DNA of 64,000 nt from Pseudomonas baetica (GTDB lineage Bacteria > Pseudomonadota > Gammaproteobacteria > Pseudomonadales > Pseudomonadaceae), in NCBI RefSeq assembly GCF_019733355.1, contig NZ_JAIHLQ010000028.1:34288-98287 (forward strand), read 5' to 3'. The translations under genes were made by a program, and so were the position numbers. The notes under the pieces are model-generated. The model was not told the DNA's origin. It ran no database searches and saw only the letters and a list, made by a program, of their open reading frames with translations. Below are positions 53,235 to 61,125 of the stretch, piece by piece. Numbering within the stretch: position 1 is the stretch's first letter; every line of letters begins with the position of its first letter.

Positions 53235-54182
53235 TCAGAAGTTCTCTCGCGGATTGAAGGCGGCTTTCTTCGCCAGTTCCTGCCACAACGCGATGACCTC
53301 ATCGTCTGCGGCTTTCGGCATGACGGCCTTGAGCTGCACGAACAGGTAACCGCGCTCGCCCGCCTTGTTTTTCAGACCATGACCCTTGGCCCGCATGCGC
53401 TGACCGTTCTGGCTGCCGGCCGGCACTTTGAGGTTGATCTTGCCGGTCAGGGTCGGCACGGCCACTTCAGCCCCCAGCACCAGCTCCCACGGCGCCAGTG
53501 GCAGCGTGATGATCAGGTTGTCGCCTTCGACATCGAACTTGGGGTGCGGCGCAAAACGAATCGTCAGGTACAGATCGCCATTCGCCCCGCCACCGATGCC
53601 CGGTGCGCCCTGGCCTTTGAGGCGGATGCGCTCGCCGTCGGTCACGCCCGCCGGGATCTTCACGTTCAGGCTCTTGGTGGTGTTGCTGACGTGCTGGCCA
53701 TTAGCGTTGTATTGCGGCACCTGGAAGGTGACTTTCTTGGATTCGTTCGAAAGTGTCTCTTCGAGGAAAACCGGCAATTCCATTTCCACGTCTTGCCCTC
53801 GGCGTCCTGCACTGCGTTGTTGCCGACCTTCGCCACCACCGAAACCGGGGCCGCGATTGCCGAAGATCGAACTGAAGAAGTCCGAGAAGTCGCCGGTGTC
53901 CTGACCGCCGCCAAAGCCGCCACGGCTCTGCCAGCCCGGTGGCCCCTGGAACGGTTGTCCGTGCTGGCCATAGCGGCGCAGTTCGTCGTATTCGGCACGT
54001 TTGTCAGCGCTTTTCAGCGCTTCATAGGCTTCCGAGGCATCCTTGAACTTGGCCTCGGCGTCTTTTTCCTTGCTGACATCGGGGTGGTATTTGCGCGCCA
54101 GCTTGCGATAGGCCGCCTTGATGGCCTTGTCGTCTGCTGTCGGCTCCACGCCGAGTATCTTGTAATAGTCTTTGAAGTCCAT
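53235..54182 (-). CDS. cbpA: Curved DNA-binding protein / DnaJ-like co-chaperone CbpA
   Basis: The 315-residue protein begins with a J-domain (MDFKDYYKILGVEPTADDKA, catalytic HPD in KYHPDVSKE near residue 33), followed by a Gly/Phe-rich linker (RGGFGGGQDTGDFSDFFSS) and two DnaJ C-terminal substrate domains, without the zinc fingers of DnaJ. It stimulates Hsp70. A ggtga site precedes the chosen ATG. It is the first gene of cbpAM. Confidence 0.95.
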   Translation of the reverse strand: MDFKDYYKILGVEPTADDKAIKAAYRKLARKYHPDVSKEKDAEAKFKDASEAYEALKSADKRAEYDELRRYGQHGQPFQGPPGWQSRGGFGGGQDTGDFSDFFSSIFGNRGPGFGGGEGRQQRSAGRRGQDVEMELPVFLEETLSNESKKVTFQVPQYNANGQHVSNTTKSLNVKIPAGVTDGERIRLKGQGAPGIGGGANGDLYLTIRFAPHPKFDVEGDNLIITLPLAPWELVLGAEVAVPTLTGKINLKVPAGSQNGQRMRAKGHGLKNKAGERGYLFVQLKAVMPKAADDEVIALWQELAKKAAFNPRENF

Positions 54183-54474
54183 TGAAGGAGTCACCATCCG
54201 TTATCGATTTCGCGCCGATGCCAGCATGCGCCTATTCGCGCGTGCCAGGTTGACCGATCTCAAACTTGTGACCGGGTGGCGCAACAGAAGTTTATCGGCA
54301 GTGGGCGGCGGTTCTTGCGACCGCCGGTATGTCTGCCGGCCCATGCCAGCAAGTTTGGGGCAAAGCGGCGACTTTCAACCCAGCCTGGTCGTGAAATAGC
54401 TGATGACCGGCCTTCGAATCTGCCGCGCACTGACATACACTGCGCGGCCGTTTTTTGACCGGAACCCGAAAGAC

Positions 54475-55749
54475 ATGAACAACGCCTCTCCAGCCCGTGC
54501 CTGCGGCATCGACTTCGGCACGTCCAACTCCACCGTCGGCTGGCTACGTCCCGGCATGGAAACGATGATCGCGCTGGAAGACGACAAGATCACCCTGCCG
54601 TCAGTGGTCTTCTTCAACATCGAGGAGCGTCGCCCGGTGTACGGTCGCCTGGCCCTGCACGAGTACCTGGAAGGCTACGAAGGCCGGCTGATGCGCTCGC
54701 TCAAGAGTCTGCTCGGTTCCAAGCTGATCAAGCACGACACCAGCGTCCTGGGCACCGCGATGCCATTCAAGGACTTGCTCGGCCTGTTCATCGGCCAGCT
54801 CAAGAGCCGCGCCGAAACGGCCGCCGGTCGGGAATTCGAGCAAGTGGTGCTGGGCCGTCCGGTGTTTTTCGTCGATGACGATCCGCTGGCCGACCAGGAA
54901 GCCGAAGACACGTTGGTAGACGTCGCCCGCAAGATCGGCTTCAAGGACGTGTCGTTCCAGTACGAGCCGATTGCCGCGGCCTTCGACTACGAGTCGACCA
55001 TCGAGAAAGAAGAGCTGGTACTGATCGTCGACATCGGCGGTGGTACGTCCGACTTCTCGCTGGTGCGCCTCTCGCCCGAGCGACGCGGTGTGGATAACCG
55101 CCACGACGACATCCTCGCCACGGGCGGCGTGCACATCGGCGGTACCGACTTCGACAAACAACTGAGCCTGCAAGGCCTGATGCCGCTGTTCGGCTACGGC
55201 AGCCGCATGAAAAGCGGCGCCTACATGCCGACCAGCCACCACATGAACCTGGCGACCTGGCACACGATCAACTCGGTGTACTCGCAAAAATCCAGCCTGG
55301 CGCTGGGCAGCATGCGCTACGACATCGAAGACACGGGCGGCATCGATCGCCTGTTCAAACTGATCGAACAGCGCGCCGGGCACTGGCTGGCGATGGAAGT
55401 GGAAGAGACCAAGATTCACCTGACGCATACCGACAGCCGGCATGTGCCGCTGGATCGCATCGAAGCCGGGCTGAGCGTGGAACTGACGCGAGCCCTGTTC
55501 GAATCAGCCATTGACGCGCAACTGGAACGGGTGCGCGGTAGCGTCACGCAGTTGCTCAACGATGCGAACGTGTCGGTGGATCAGGTGGATACGGTGTTCT
55601 TCACCGGCGGTTCCAGCGGCATTCCGGCGCTGCGCAACAGCGTCTCGGCGATGCTGCCGAATGCGCGACATGTCGAAGGCAATATCTTTGGCAGCATCGG
55701 CAGCGGTCTGGCGATTGAAGCCATGAAGCGCTATGGCGCCATGGCCTGA
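54475..55749 (+). CDS. YegD-type short Hsp70 family protein
   Basis: The 424-residue protein is an Hsp70/actin-fold ATPase without a typical substrate-binding domain, close in size to E. coli YegD. It has phosphate-1 CGIDFGTSNSTVGW, phosphate-2 IVDIGGGTSDFSLV near residue 185 and the adenosine motif FFTGGSSGIPALRN near residue 378. The start MNNASPARACGIDFGTSNST is chosen on the family; the frame runs 72 bases further up. The J-protein CbpA is encoded just upstream on the other strand, making a functional link attractive but unproven. Confidence 0.88.
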   Translation: MNNASPARACGIDFGTSNSTVGWLRPGMETMIALEDDKITLPSVVFFNIEERRPVYGRLALHEYLEGYEGRLMRSLKSLLGSKLIKHDTSVLGTAMPFKDLLGLFIGQLKSRAETAAGREFEQVVLGRPVFFVDDDPLADQEAEDTLVDVARKIGFKDVSFQYEPIAAAFDYESTIEKEELVLIVDIGGGTSDFSLVRLSPERRGVDNRHDDILATGGVHIGGTDFDKQLSLQGLMPLFGYGSRMKSGAYMPTSHHMNLATWHTINSVYSQKSSLALGSMRYDIEDTGGIDRLFKLIEQRAGHWLAMEVEETKIHLTHTDSRHVPLDRIEAGLSVELTRALFESAIDAQLERVRGSVTQLLNDANVSVDQVDTVFFTGGSSGIPALRNSVSAMLPNARHVEGNIFGSIGSGLAIEAMKRYGAMA

Positions 55750-55769
55750 TCCAAAATCGGCAGTGCGCC

Positions 55770-55854
55770 CTTCGCGAGCAAGCCCGCTCCCACACTGGAT
55801 TGCATTCTAGCTGAAGGAATGCGGTCAAAAGTGGGAGCGGGCTTGCTCGCGAAG
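55770..55854. repeat. Paired REP element, Hsp70 gene to AI-2E gene
   Basis: Two main-type copies ('cttcgcgag' end first) around a 38-base spacer, located between convergent gene ends. Confidence 0.85.
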
Positions 55855-55883
55855 AGGCCCGCTCAAACACTACAAATTCTGAA

Positions 55884-56897
55884 TCAAACCATCCCGCCCA
55901 GCTTCAACTCACTCTTCAGATACGCGTAGTAAATCGGCCCCGCCACAACCCCCGGCAGGCCGAACGCGGCCTCGAACACCAGCATTGCCAACAGCAACTC
56001 CCACGACTTGGCACTGATCTGCCCGCCGACAATGCGCGCGTTGAGAAAGTATTCGAGCTTGTGGATAAAAATCAGGTAGCCCAGCGCCGCCAGCGCCACC
56101 CAGATCGACAGCGACAGACCGACAATGGTGATCAGCGTGTTCGACATCAGGTTGCCGATCACCGGCAGCAGGCCGAGCAGGAAGGTCAACACGATCAGGG
56201 TTTTGGTCAGCGGCAGTTTGATGCCGAACATCGGCAGGATCACCGCCAGGAAGATGCCGGTGAAGAAGGTGTTGAGCAGGGAAATCTTGATCTGCGCGAA
56301 GACGATGTTGCGAAACGCCTGCACCAGCAGGTGCAAGCGGTCGAACAGTGCGGCGGCCAGCGGCTTGCGCTTGGTCACGTCCGGTATGCGCTGCAGGGCA
56401 ATGATTGCGCCGAGCACCATGCCGATCAGCAGCGTGACGAACATGTGCGCTGCGTCCTTGCCCACCAATTGCAGATCGGCCAGGTGTTTGCCGGCCCATT
56501 CGCCAATGGCTACGCGAAATTCCGCCGCACTCGCTGGCAGGTAAGCGTCGATGAACGGCGGCAACTGGCCGCGTGCGCGGTCAATCACGCCCATGAATTT
56601 GTCGAGCGACGCCCCGGGATTTTCCGCTTCGTGCAGCAGGAAACTGATGGCGCCGGCGAAGAGCAGCGCCAGCACACTGACCACCAGCGTACCGAGCAAC
56701 GCCACCGCCAGCCAACGTGCGCGGCGGCCTTCAATCAGCCGCTGCAGTTGCGGGGTGAGCATGTTGACCAATTCGAAAACCAGCAACCCGGCCAACAGAC
56801 TGGGCAGCAAGCGCAGCGGCAACACCAGCAGCAAACCGCCGAAAATGATGATGCAACTGACCCAGAACACAACATGACGCTGAGAAAACGTTGGCAT
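55884..56897 (-). CDS. AI-2E family transporter
   Basis: The 337-residue inner-membrane protein has about eight helices in the AI-2E layout: two early hydrophobic stretches (FWVSCIIIFGGLLLVLPLRL; ALLGTLVVSVLALLFAGAIS), a soluble middle, and four late helices including the conserved LLGLLPVIGNLMSNTLITIV. The family contains exporters of autoinducer-2, Na/H antiporters and proteins of unknown cargo, so the substrate cannot be named. Confidence 0.87.
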   Translation of the reverse strand: MPTFSQRHVVFWVSCIIIFGGLLLVLPLRLLPSLLAGLLVFELVNMLTPQLQRLIEGRRARWLAVALLGTLVVSVLALLFAGAISFLLHEAENPGASLDKFMGVIDRARGQLPPFIDAYLPASAAEFRVAIGEWAGKHLADLQLVGKDAAHMFVTLLIGMVLGAIIALQRIPDVTKRKPLAAALFDRLHLLVQAFRNIVFAQIKISLLNTFFTGIFLAVILPMFGIKLPLTKTLIVLTFLLGLLPVIGNLMSNTLITIVGLSLSIWVALAALGYLIFIHKLEYFLNARIVGGQISAKSWELLLAMLVFEAAFGLPGVVAGPIYYAYLKSELKLGGMV

Positions 56898-57002
56898 ACA
56901 GCCTCAAAACGAACGGCGTAAAAGGATGGGCAGTCTGCCAGCGATCCGGGGGGAGCACTAGGAATATGCAGGGGCGAAGCGTGTGGGTGCGCTCAATGGC
57001 CC

Positions 57003-57068
57003 CATCGCGAGCAGGCTCGCTCCCACTGGGGTACGCATTTCAATGTGGGAGCGAGCCTGCTTGCGAAG
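57003..57068. repeat. Paired REP element, variant arms
   Basis: Two facing copies with gagcaggctcgctccc and its partner gggagcgagcctgcttgcga, both with the same a/t changes compared with the consensus, around a 17-base spacer. Confidence 0.75.
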
Positions 57069-57100
57069 AGGCCGGCCCGTTCACCACATATCCCTGCTGA

Positions 57101-57406
57101 TTACTTTTTCTTCAGGCAATCACTCATGAAAGTCTTGCGTGCATCGCCGGTCAACGCCTTGGTTTTCGCATCAGCGTTGCAGGTTTTCATTTTCTGCTGC
57201 TGGGGAGTCATGGCCTTGCCATCGTTGGCTGCTGGCGCGGCTTTGAGGCAGGTGCTCATGAACGTTTTGCGCTCATCGCCTTTCAGACTCTTGGCGGTCG
57301 CATCGGCATTGCAGGTGGTCATTTTGTTCTGTTGCGCGGTGGCGGCAAAACCCTGGGAGCACAGCAGCAGACCGATCATCAACAAAGGGACACGCAACAT
57401 CTTCAT
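57101..57406 (-). CDS. PsiF repeat-containing periplasmic protein
   Basis: The 101-residue protein starts MKMLRVPLLMIGLLLCSQGF behind aaggag and has a Sec signal peptide. Two PsiF repeats follow: NKMTTCNADATAKSLKGDER and QKMKTCNADAKTKALTGDAR, each with FMS.C shortly after. PsiF in E. coli is induced by phosphate starvation; its role is unknown. Four Cys at repeat positions could form disulfides in the periplasm. The frame extends further upstream without support. Confidence 0.9.
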   Translation of the reverse strand: MKMLRVPLLMIGLLLCSQGFAATAQQNKMTTCNADATAKSLKGDERKTFMSTCLKAAPAANDGKAMTPQQQKMKTCNADAKTKALTGDARKTFMSDCLKKK

Positions 57407-57469
57407 GGAGTTTTCTCCTTGTCGCCGCACCGATGGATGCGGCCTCCGCAGGAGTGTAGCCAAATCTTG

Positions 57470-58264
57470 TTACACCTTCCTGCCTTCAAGGTGGCTGCGC
57501 CGGTACTGCTCCGGCGTACATCCGGCCTGACGGGCGAACATGGCGATAAACGCCGAGCCACTGCTGTAACCCAGGTCGAAGGCGATTTCCTGCACGCTGC
57601 GCGACGTTTCCAGTGCTTCGATCGCGGCGAGATAGCGCAAGCGTTGGCGCCACTCACCGAAACTCATCCCCAGTTCGCGCACGAACTGCCGGGCCAGCGT
57701 GCGTTCGCTGACATGCACTCGCGCCGCCCACTGTGCCAGCGGCTGGTTGTTGCCCGGATCGGCCTGCAACGCGTCGAGGATCGATAGCAAACCGGGACTG
57801 CTGGCATACGGCAGGTAACACTCATGCACCGGCGCCTGTTGCAGTTGATCGACCAGCACCTGGGCCAGACGTTGATCGGCATCACGTTCGGGGATCTTCA
57901 CGTCGCGGGCGGCGAAGTCCTTGAGGATCGCCTTGAGAATGTCGCTGATCGCCAGCGTGCAAGCCCGCGCCGGCAACTCGGCACAGACCTTGGGCGCGAG
58001 ACACACCGCCCGATAATTGACCGGTTGATGGCTGTAGAAACTGTGCTCGACCTGCGGCGGCACCCACACCGCGTATTGCGGCGGCGACATGAAACGGCTG
58101 CCGTCGACGTCCATGTGCAGCACGCCATGAGCCGCATACTCCAGCGTGCCCCACGGATGGCGGTGCGGCGCGGCGAATTCGTGGGCGTTGAAGTCGGCGT
58201 AACGGAAGTACACCGCCGACGGCAGTTCGCTGAAATCCAGCAGATCGATGTGTTTACTGTTCAT
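57470..58264 (-). CDS. AraC-family transcriptional regulator
   Basis: The 264-residue protein (start MNSKHIDLLDFSELPSAVYF; a longer frame from 58333 is possible) has an N-terminal cupin-like domain (HRHPWGTLEYAAHGVLHMDV) and a C-terminal pair of helix-turn-helices: LAQWAARVHVSERTLARQFV and VQEIAFDLGYSSGSAFIAMF. It is divergent from the EamA transporter 97 bases away, a usual layout for a regulator and the exporter it controls. Confidence 0.88.
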   Translation of the reverse strand: MNSKHIDLLDFSELPSAVYFRYADFNAHEFAAPHRHPWGTLEYAAHGVLHMDVDGSRFMSPPQYAVWVPPQVEHSFYSHQPVNYRAVCLAPKVCAELPARACTLAISDILKAILKDFAARDVKIPERDADQRLAQVLVDQLQQAPVHECYLPYASSPGLLSILDALQADPGNNQPLAQWAARVHVSERTLARQFVRELGMSFGEWRQRLRYLAAIEALETSRSVQEIAFDLGYSSGSAFIAMFARQAGCTPEQYRRSHLEGRKV

Positions 58265-58360
58265 GCTGTCCGGTTTCAGAGGCAGGTTGTCCGGTTCAAA
58301 GTATAGGGCTGTATCCAGACAGAGGATAATCACGCTTCATTAACGTTCTGGTTTCAACGC

Positions 58361-59248
58361 ATGCAATACGCTTTTCCTCTGCTGGCGATTTTTATCTGGG
58401 CCGGCAACACCGTGATCAACAAGCTCGCCGTCGGCGCGATCTTCCCGGCCGAAATCGGTTTCTACCGCTGGCTGCTCGCCGGCTTGCTGTTCACCCCGTT
58501 CATGCTCAAACCGGTGATTGCCCACTGGCCGAAGATCCGCCCGAACCTGGGCAAAATCTTTGTGCTCGGCGTGCTTGGCATGGCCGTGTACCAAAGCCTC
58601 GCCTATTTCGCGGCGACCCTGACCACAGCGACCAACATGGGCATCATCCTGTCGCTGATGCCCTTGATGTCGCTGGCCATGGCGATCATCAGCCTAGGCC
58701 AGCGCCTGACCGCCGGTGCGCTGGTCGGTGCCGTGCTGTCGTTTGCCGGTGTGCTGGTGGTGGTGTCGTCCGGCAGCCTCAGCGCGCTGCTGCAACACGG
58801 GGTGAATCTGGGGGACGCGATGATGCTGATCGCCACCCTGGCTTACGCGGTTTACAGCACGTTGCTGAAGAAATGGCAGCTGCGTTTGCCGCCGCTGGTG
58901 TTGCTGTATTTGCAGGTGCTGGTGGCGATTGTGGTGTTGTTTCCGCTGTTTGCTGTTTCGCCGAAAACCGGCCTGACGCTGCAGAACATTCCGCTGGTGT
59001 TGTACGCGTGTCTGTTGGCTTCGATGCTGGCGCCATTGGCGTGGATGCAGGCGGTGCAGCGCCTGGGGCCGAGCCGGACGACGCTGTTCTTTAATTTGCT
59101 GCCGTTAATTACCGCACTGATTGCGGCGGTGGTGTTGAAGGAGCAGTTGGCGACGTATCACTTGGTCGGCGGGATGCTGACCTTGGGAGGGGTGATTCTT
59201 TCCGAGCGTTGGACCACCGTGCTGGGCCATAAACGCCGCGTTGCCTGA
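58361..59248 (+). CDS. EamA/DMT family transporter
   Basis: The 295-residue protein shows two EamA repeats with ten hydrophobic segments: a first half (YAFPLLAIFIWAGNTVINKL to FAGVLVVVSSGSL) and a second half (GVNLGDAMMLIATLAYAVYS to LTLGGVILSERW). Members export amino acids or other metabolites. The divergent AraC gene may regulate it. Cargo unknown. Confidence 0.88.
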   Translation: MQYAFPLLAIFIWAGNTVINKLAVGAIFPAEIGFYRWLLAGLLFTPFMLKPVIAHWPKIRPNLGKIFVLGVLGMAVYQSLAYFAATLTTATNMGIILSLMPLMSLAMAIISLGQRLTAGALVGAVLSFAGVLVVVSSGSLSALLQHGVNLGDAMMLIATLAYAVYSTLLKKWQLRLPPLVLLYLQVLVAIVVLFPLFAVSPKTGLTLQNIPLVLYACLLASMLAPLAWMQAVQRLGPSRTTLFFNLLPLITALIAAVVLKEQLATYHLVGGMLTLGGVILSERWTTVLGHKRRVA

Positions 59249-59257
59249 TCCGGCCCC

Positions 59258-59323
59258 TTCGCGACCAATCCCGCTCCCGCATTTGGCATGCATTTCCCTG
59301 TGGGAGCGGGCTGGCTCGCGAAG
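59258..59323. repeat. Paired REP element, degenerate
   Basis: Facing copies with several changes (gcgaccaatcccgctcccgc on the left; gggctggctcgcgaag on the right) between convergent EamA and lipase genes. Confidence 0.75.
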
Positions 59324-59344
59324 AACGATCACTTGGTCTGACCG

Positions 59345-60223
59345 CTAGACCCCGGCAGCCTTGAGCCTCGCCGCATGCTCGACAAACAGCCGCACCGGAT
59401 CAGCCCCCTTCCCGACCAGCCCCAGCGACTGGTTCACGATGTCGAAATGATCCAGAGGAAAGTCATCGCCAATTACCGTGCCCAGATGCGAGCTGTAACG
59501 CCCGACCATGCCGTCACACTGCCCCGCCTCACGCACGAACGTCTTGGCAAACAGCCGACAGCTGCGATGGGTGCCGTCAAACAGATTACCGCCGCGATCG
59601 GTCTTGCCCGGCTGTAACGTCCCCGACCACGAGTAATAACGCACGCCATTGACCACTTCCGGCCCGTGCCCGCCCCAAGTGTCGGGCAGCCCCTGTGGAT
59701 AACGCTGATTGAACAGCGCCACGCCGTCTGAAGTCAGCGAGTGATGCGAGGCATGGATATCGACCGGCAGTTTCGGCCCGTGATAACCGGTGTCGAGTAA
59801 CGCCATCATCCAGCCGATAGCGCGTAGCAACGCATCGAGCAGGCGCCCTTTGGCACTGTCAGCGGGGTAGTGCTTGAGCAGATAGTCGGCCAGCTCCGAG
59901 CCGTGATTGGGCCCGGCGACCGAGGTCACCGAAGCCACCAGATCCGGGCGTTTGGCCGCCGCATAACGCGCCGTCAGCGAGCCTTGGCTGTGACCGAACA
60001 GGTTGACCTTGGCCGCGCCGGTCTCGCGCAAAATCTCCTCGATACGCCGCAGCAACTGCTCACCGCGCACCTCGGTCGAGTTGAGCGGCGACACCTGCAC
60101 GGCAATCACCGTCGCACCACCACGGCGCAACGCCTTGATGATCCCGAACCAATACGGATAAAACACCAGCCGGATAAACCCGAGCATGCCCGGCACCAGC
60201 ACCAGTGGATAACGCGTCGACAT
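59345..60223 (-). CDS. Triacylglycerol lipase of the Pseudomonas LipA/LipC type
   Basis: The 292-residue alpha/beta hydrolase begins MSTRYPLVLVPGMLGFIRL behind aagga. It has the oxyanion HG-type segment VPGMLGF, the nucleophile in FGHSQGSLTARY (S79), and late DHFD and Asp/His segments (IGDDFPLDHFDIVNQSLGL). Family I lipases are normally secreted with a Sec signal and need a foldase (Lif). Here the mature-like sequence starts almost at once and no lif gene adjoins, so it may act in the cytoplasm or use another route. A longer frame upstream shows no signal peptide either. Confidence 0.82.
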   Translation of the reverse strand: MSTRYPLVLVPGMLGFIRLVFYPYWFGIIKALRRGGATVIAVQVSPLNSTEVRGEQLLRRIEEILRETGAAKVNLFGHSQGSLTARYAAAKRPDLVASVTSVAGPNHGSELADYLLKHYPADSAKGRLLDALLRAIGWMMALLDTGYHGPKLPVDIHASHHSLTSDGVALFNQRYPQGLPDTWGGHGPEVVNGVRYYSWSGTLQPGKTDRGGNLFDGTHRSCRLFAKTFVREAGQCDGMVGRYSSHLGTVIGDDFPLDHFDIVNQSLGLVGKGADPVRLFVEHAARLKAAGV

Positions 60224-60492
60224 GGGCAAACATCCTTGTGGTCGGTGAGTGGATGCAAGGCGTGCAAAACGCCCGCCAAGCATCCGCCCTGAAGATGACA
60301 ACTCGATGAGCAGCCTACTTCAGCCCCACCACCCCTGCCACAATCAGCCCCACCGACGGTCGTTTGACTGACCGGTGCCAAGATTGCATCACATGCCATA
60401 AAACTTTTTGCATCGCCCAAGACTCACAACCTGGGTAGGCGATCACGACTGTAGAGCGTGGCGCCAATCGGATTAGCCTCCAGGAGATCGAA

Positions 60493-61023
60493 ATGAGCGA
60501 CCTGCATTTGTCTGATGTTCAAACCCTGCGCGAGCGCGCACGGCAACACGTTGAAAACGGCGCCGTGACCGAGAGCTACAGTGCCAACCGTGAAGAGGTG
60601 CTGCGCTTGCTCAACGAATCGCTGGCCACCGAACTGGTCTGCGTCTTGCGCTACAAGCGCCACTACTTCATGGCCAACGGTTTGAAAGCCAGCGTGGCCG
60701 CCGACGAATTCCTCGAACACGCCATTCAGGAAGCGCAACACGCCGACCGCCTGGCTGAACGCATTGTGCAATTGGGCGGCGAGCCTGAGTTCAACCCCGA
60801 CCTGTTGTCGAAGATGTCCCACGCCCAGTACGTGGCCGGCAACACCTTGAAGGAAATGGTCTACGAAGACCTCGTGGCCGAGCGGATCGCCATCGACAGC
60901 TACCGCGAGATCATTCAGTACATCGGTGATAAAGACCCGACGACCCGACGTATCTTCGAAGATATTCTGGCGCAGGAAGAAGAACATGCCGATGACATGG
61001 CCGACATTCTGAACGACCTCTAA
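60493..61023 (+). CDS. Bacterioferritin-like iron-storage / ferritin-like protein
   Basis: The 176-residue protein starts behind aggag and shows a four-helix ferritin-like fold: LLNESLATELVCVLRYKRHY near residue 42, FLEHAIQEAQHADRLAERIV near 78, MVYEDLVAERIAIDSYREII and FEDILAQEEEHADDMADIL. The Glu and His residues match a di-iron site. A homolog at PA4880 in P. aeruginosa, annotated as probable bacterioferritin, is a conserved neighbour as I recall. It lacks the heme Met region I would need to call a true Bfr. The 191 bases before it should hold its promoter; I see no clear Fur box. Confidence 0.86.
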   Translation: MSDLHLSDVQTLRERARQHVENGAVTESYSANREEVLRLLNESLATELVCVLRYKRHYFMANGLKASVAADEFLEHAIQEAQHADRLAERIVQLGGEPEFNPDLLSKMSHAQYVAGNTLKEMVYEDLVAERIAIDSYREIIQYIGDKDPTTRRIFEDILAQEEEHADDMADILNDL

Positions 61024-61037
61024 ACCTTCGAAATTGC

Positions 61038-61102
61038 CATCGCGGGCAAGCCCGCTCCCACAGGATTGCGCTGTACCTGTGGGAGCGGGCTTGCCCGCGA
61101 TG
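61038..61102. repeat. Paired REP element, gcgggc variant
   Basis: Two facing copies that end catcgcgggcaagcccgctcc instead of ttcgcgagcaagcccgctcc (one base longer form written as 20-base blocks), with a 17-base spacer, between convergent genes. It could serve both as terminators. Confidence 0.8.
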
Positions 61103-61125
61103 GCGTCCTGACAGGCGCTGTAGAT

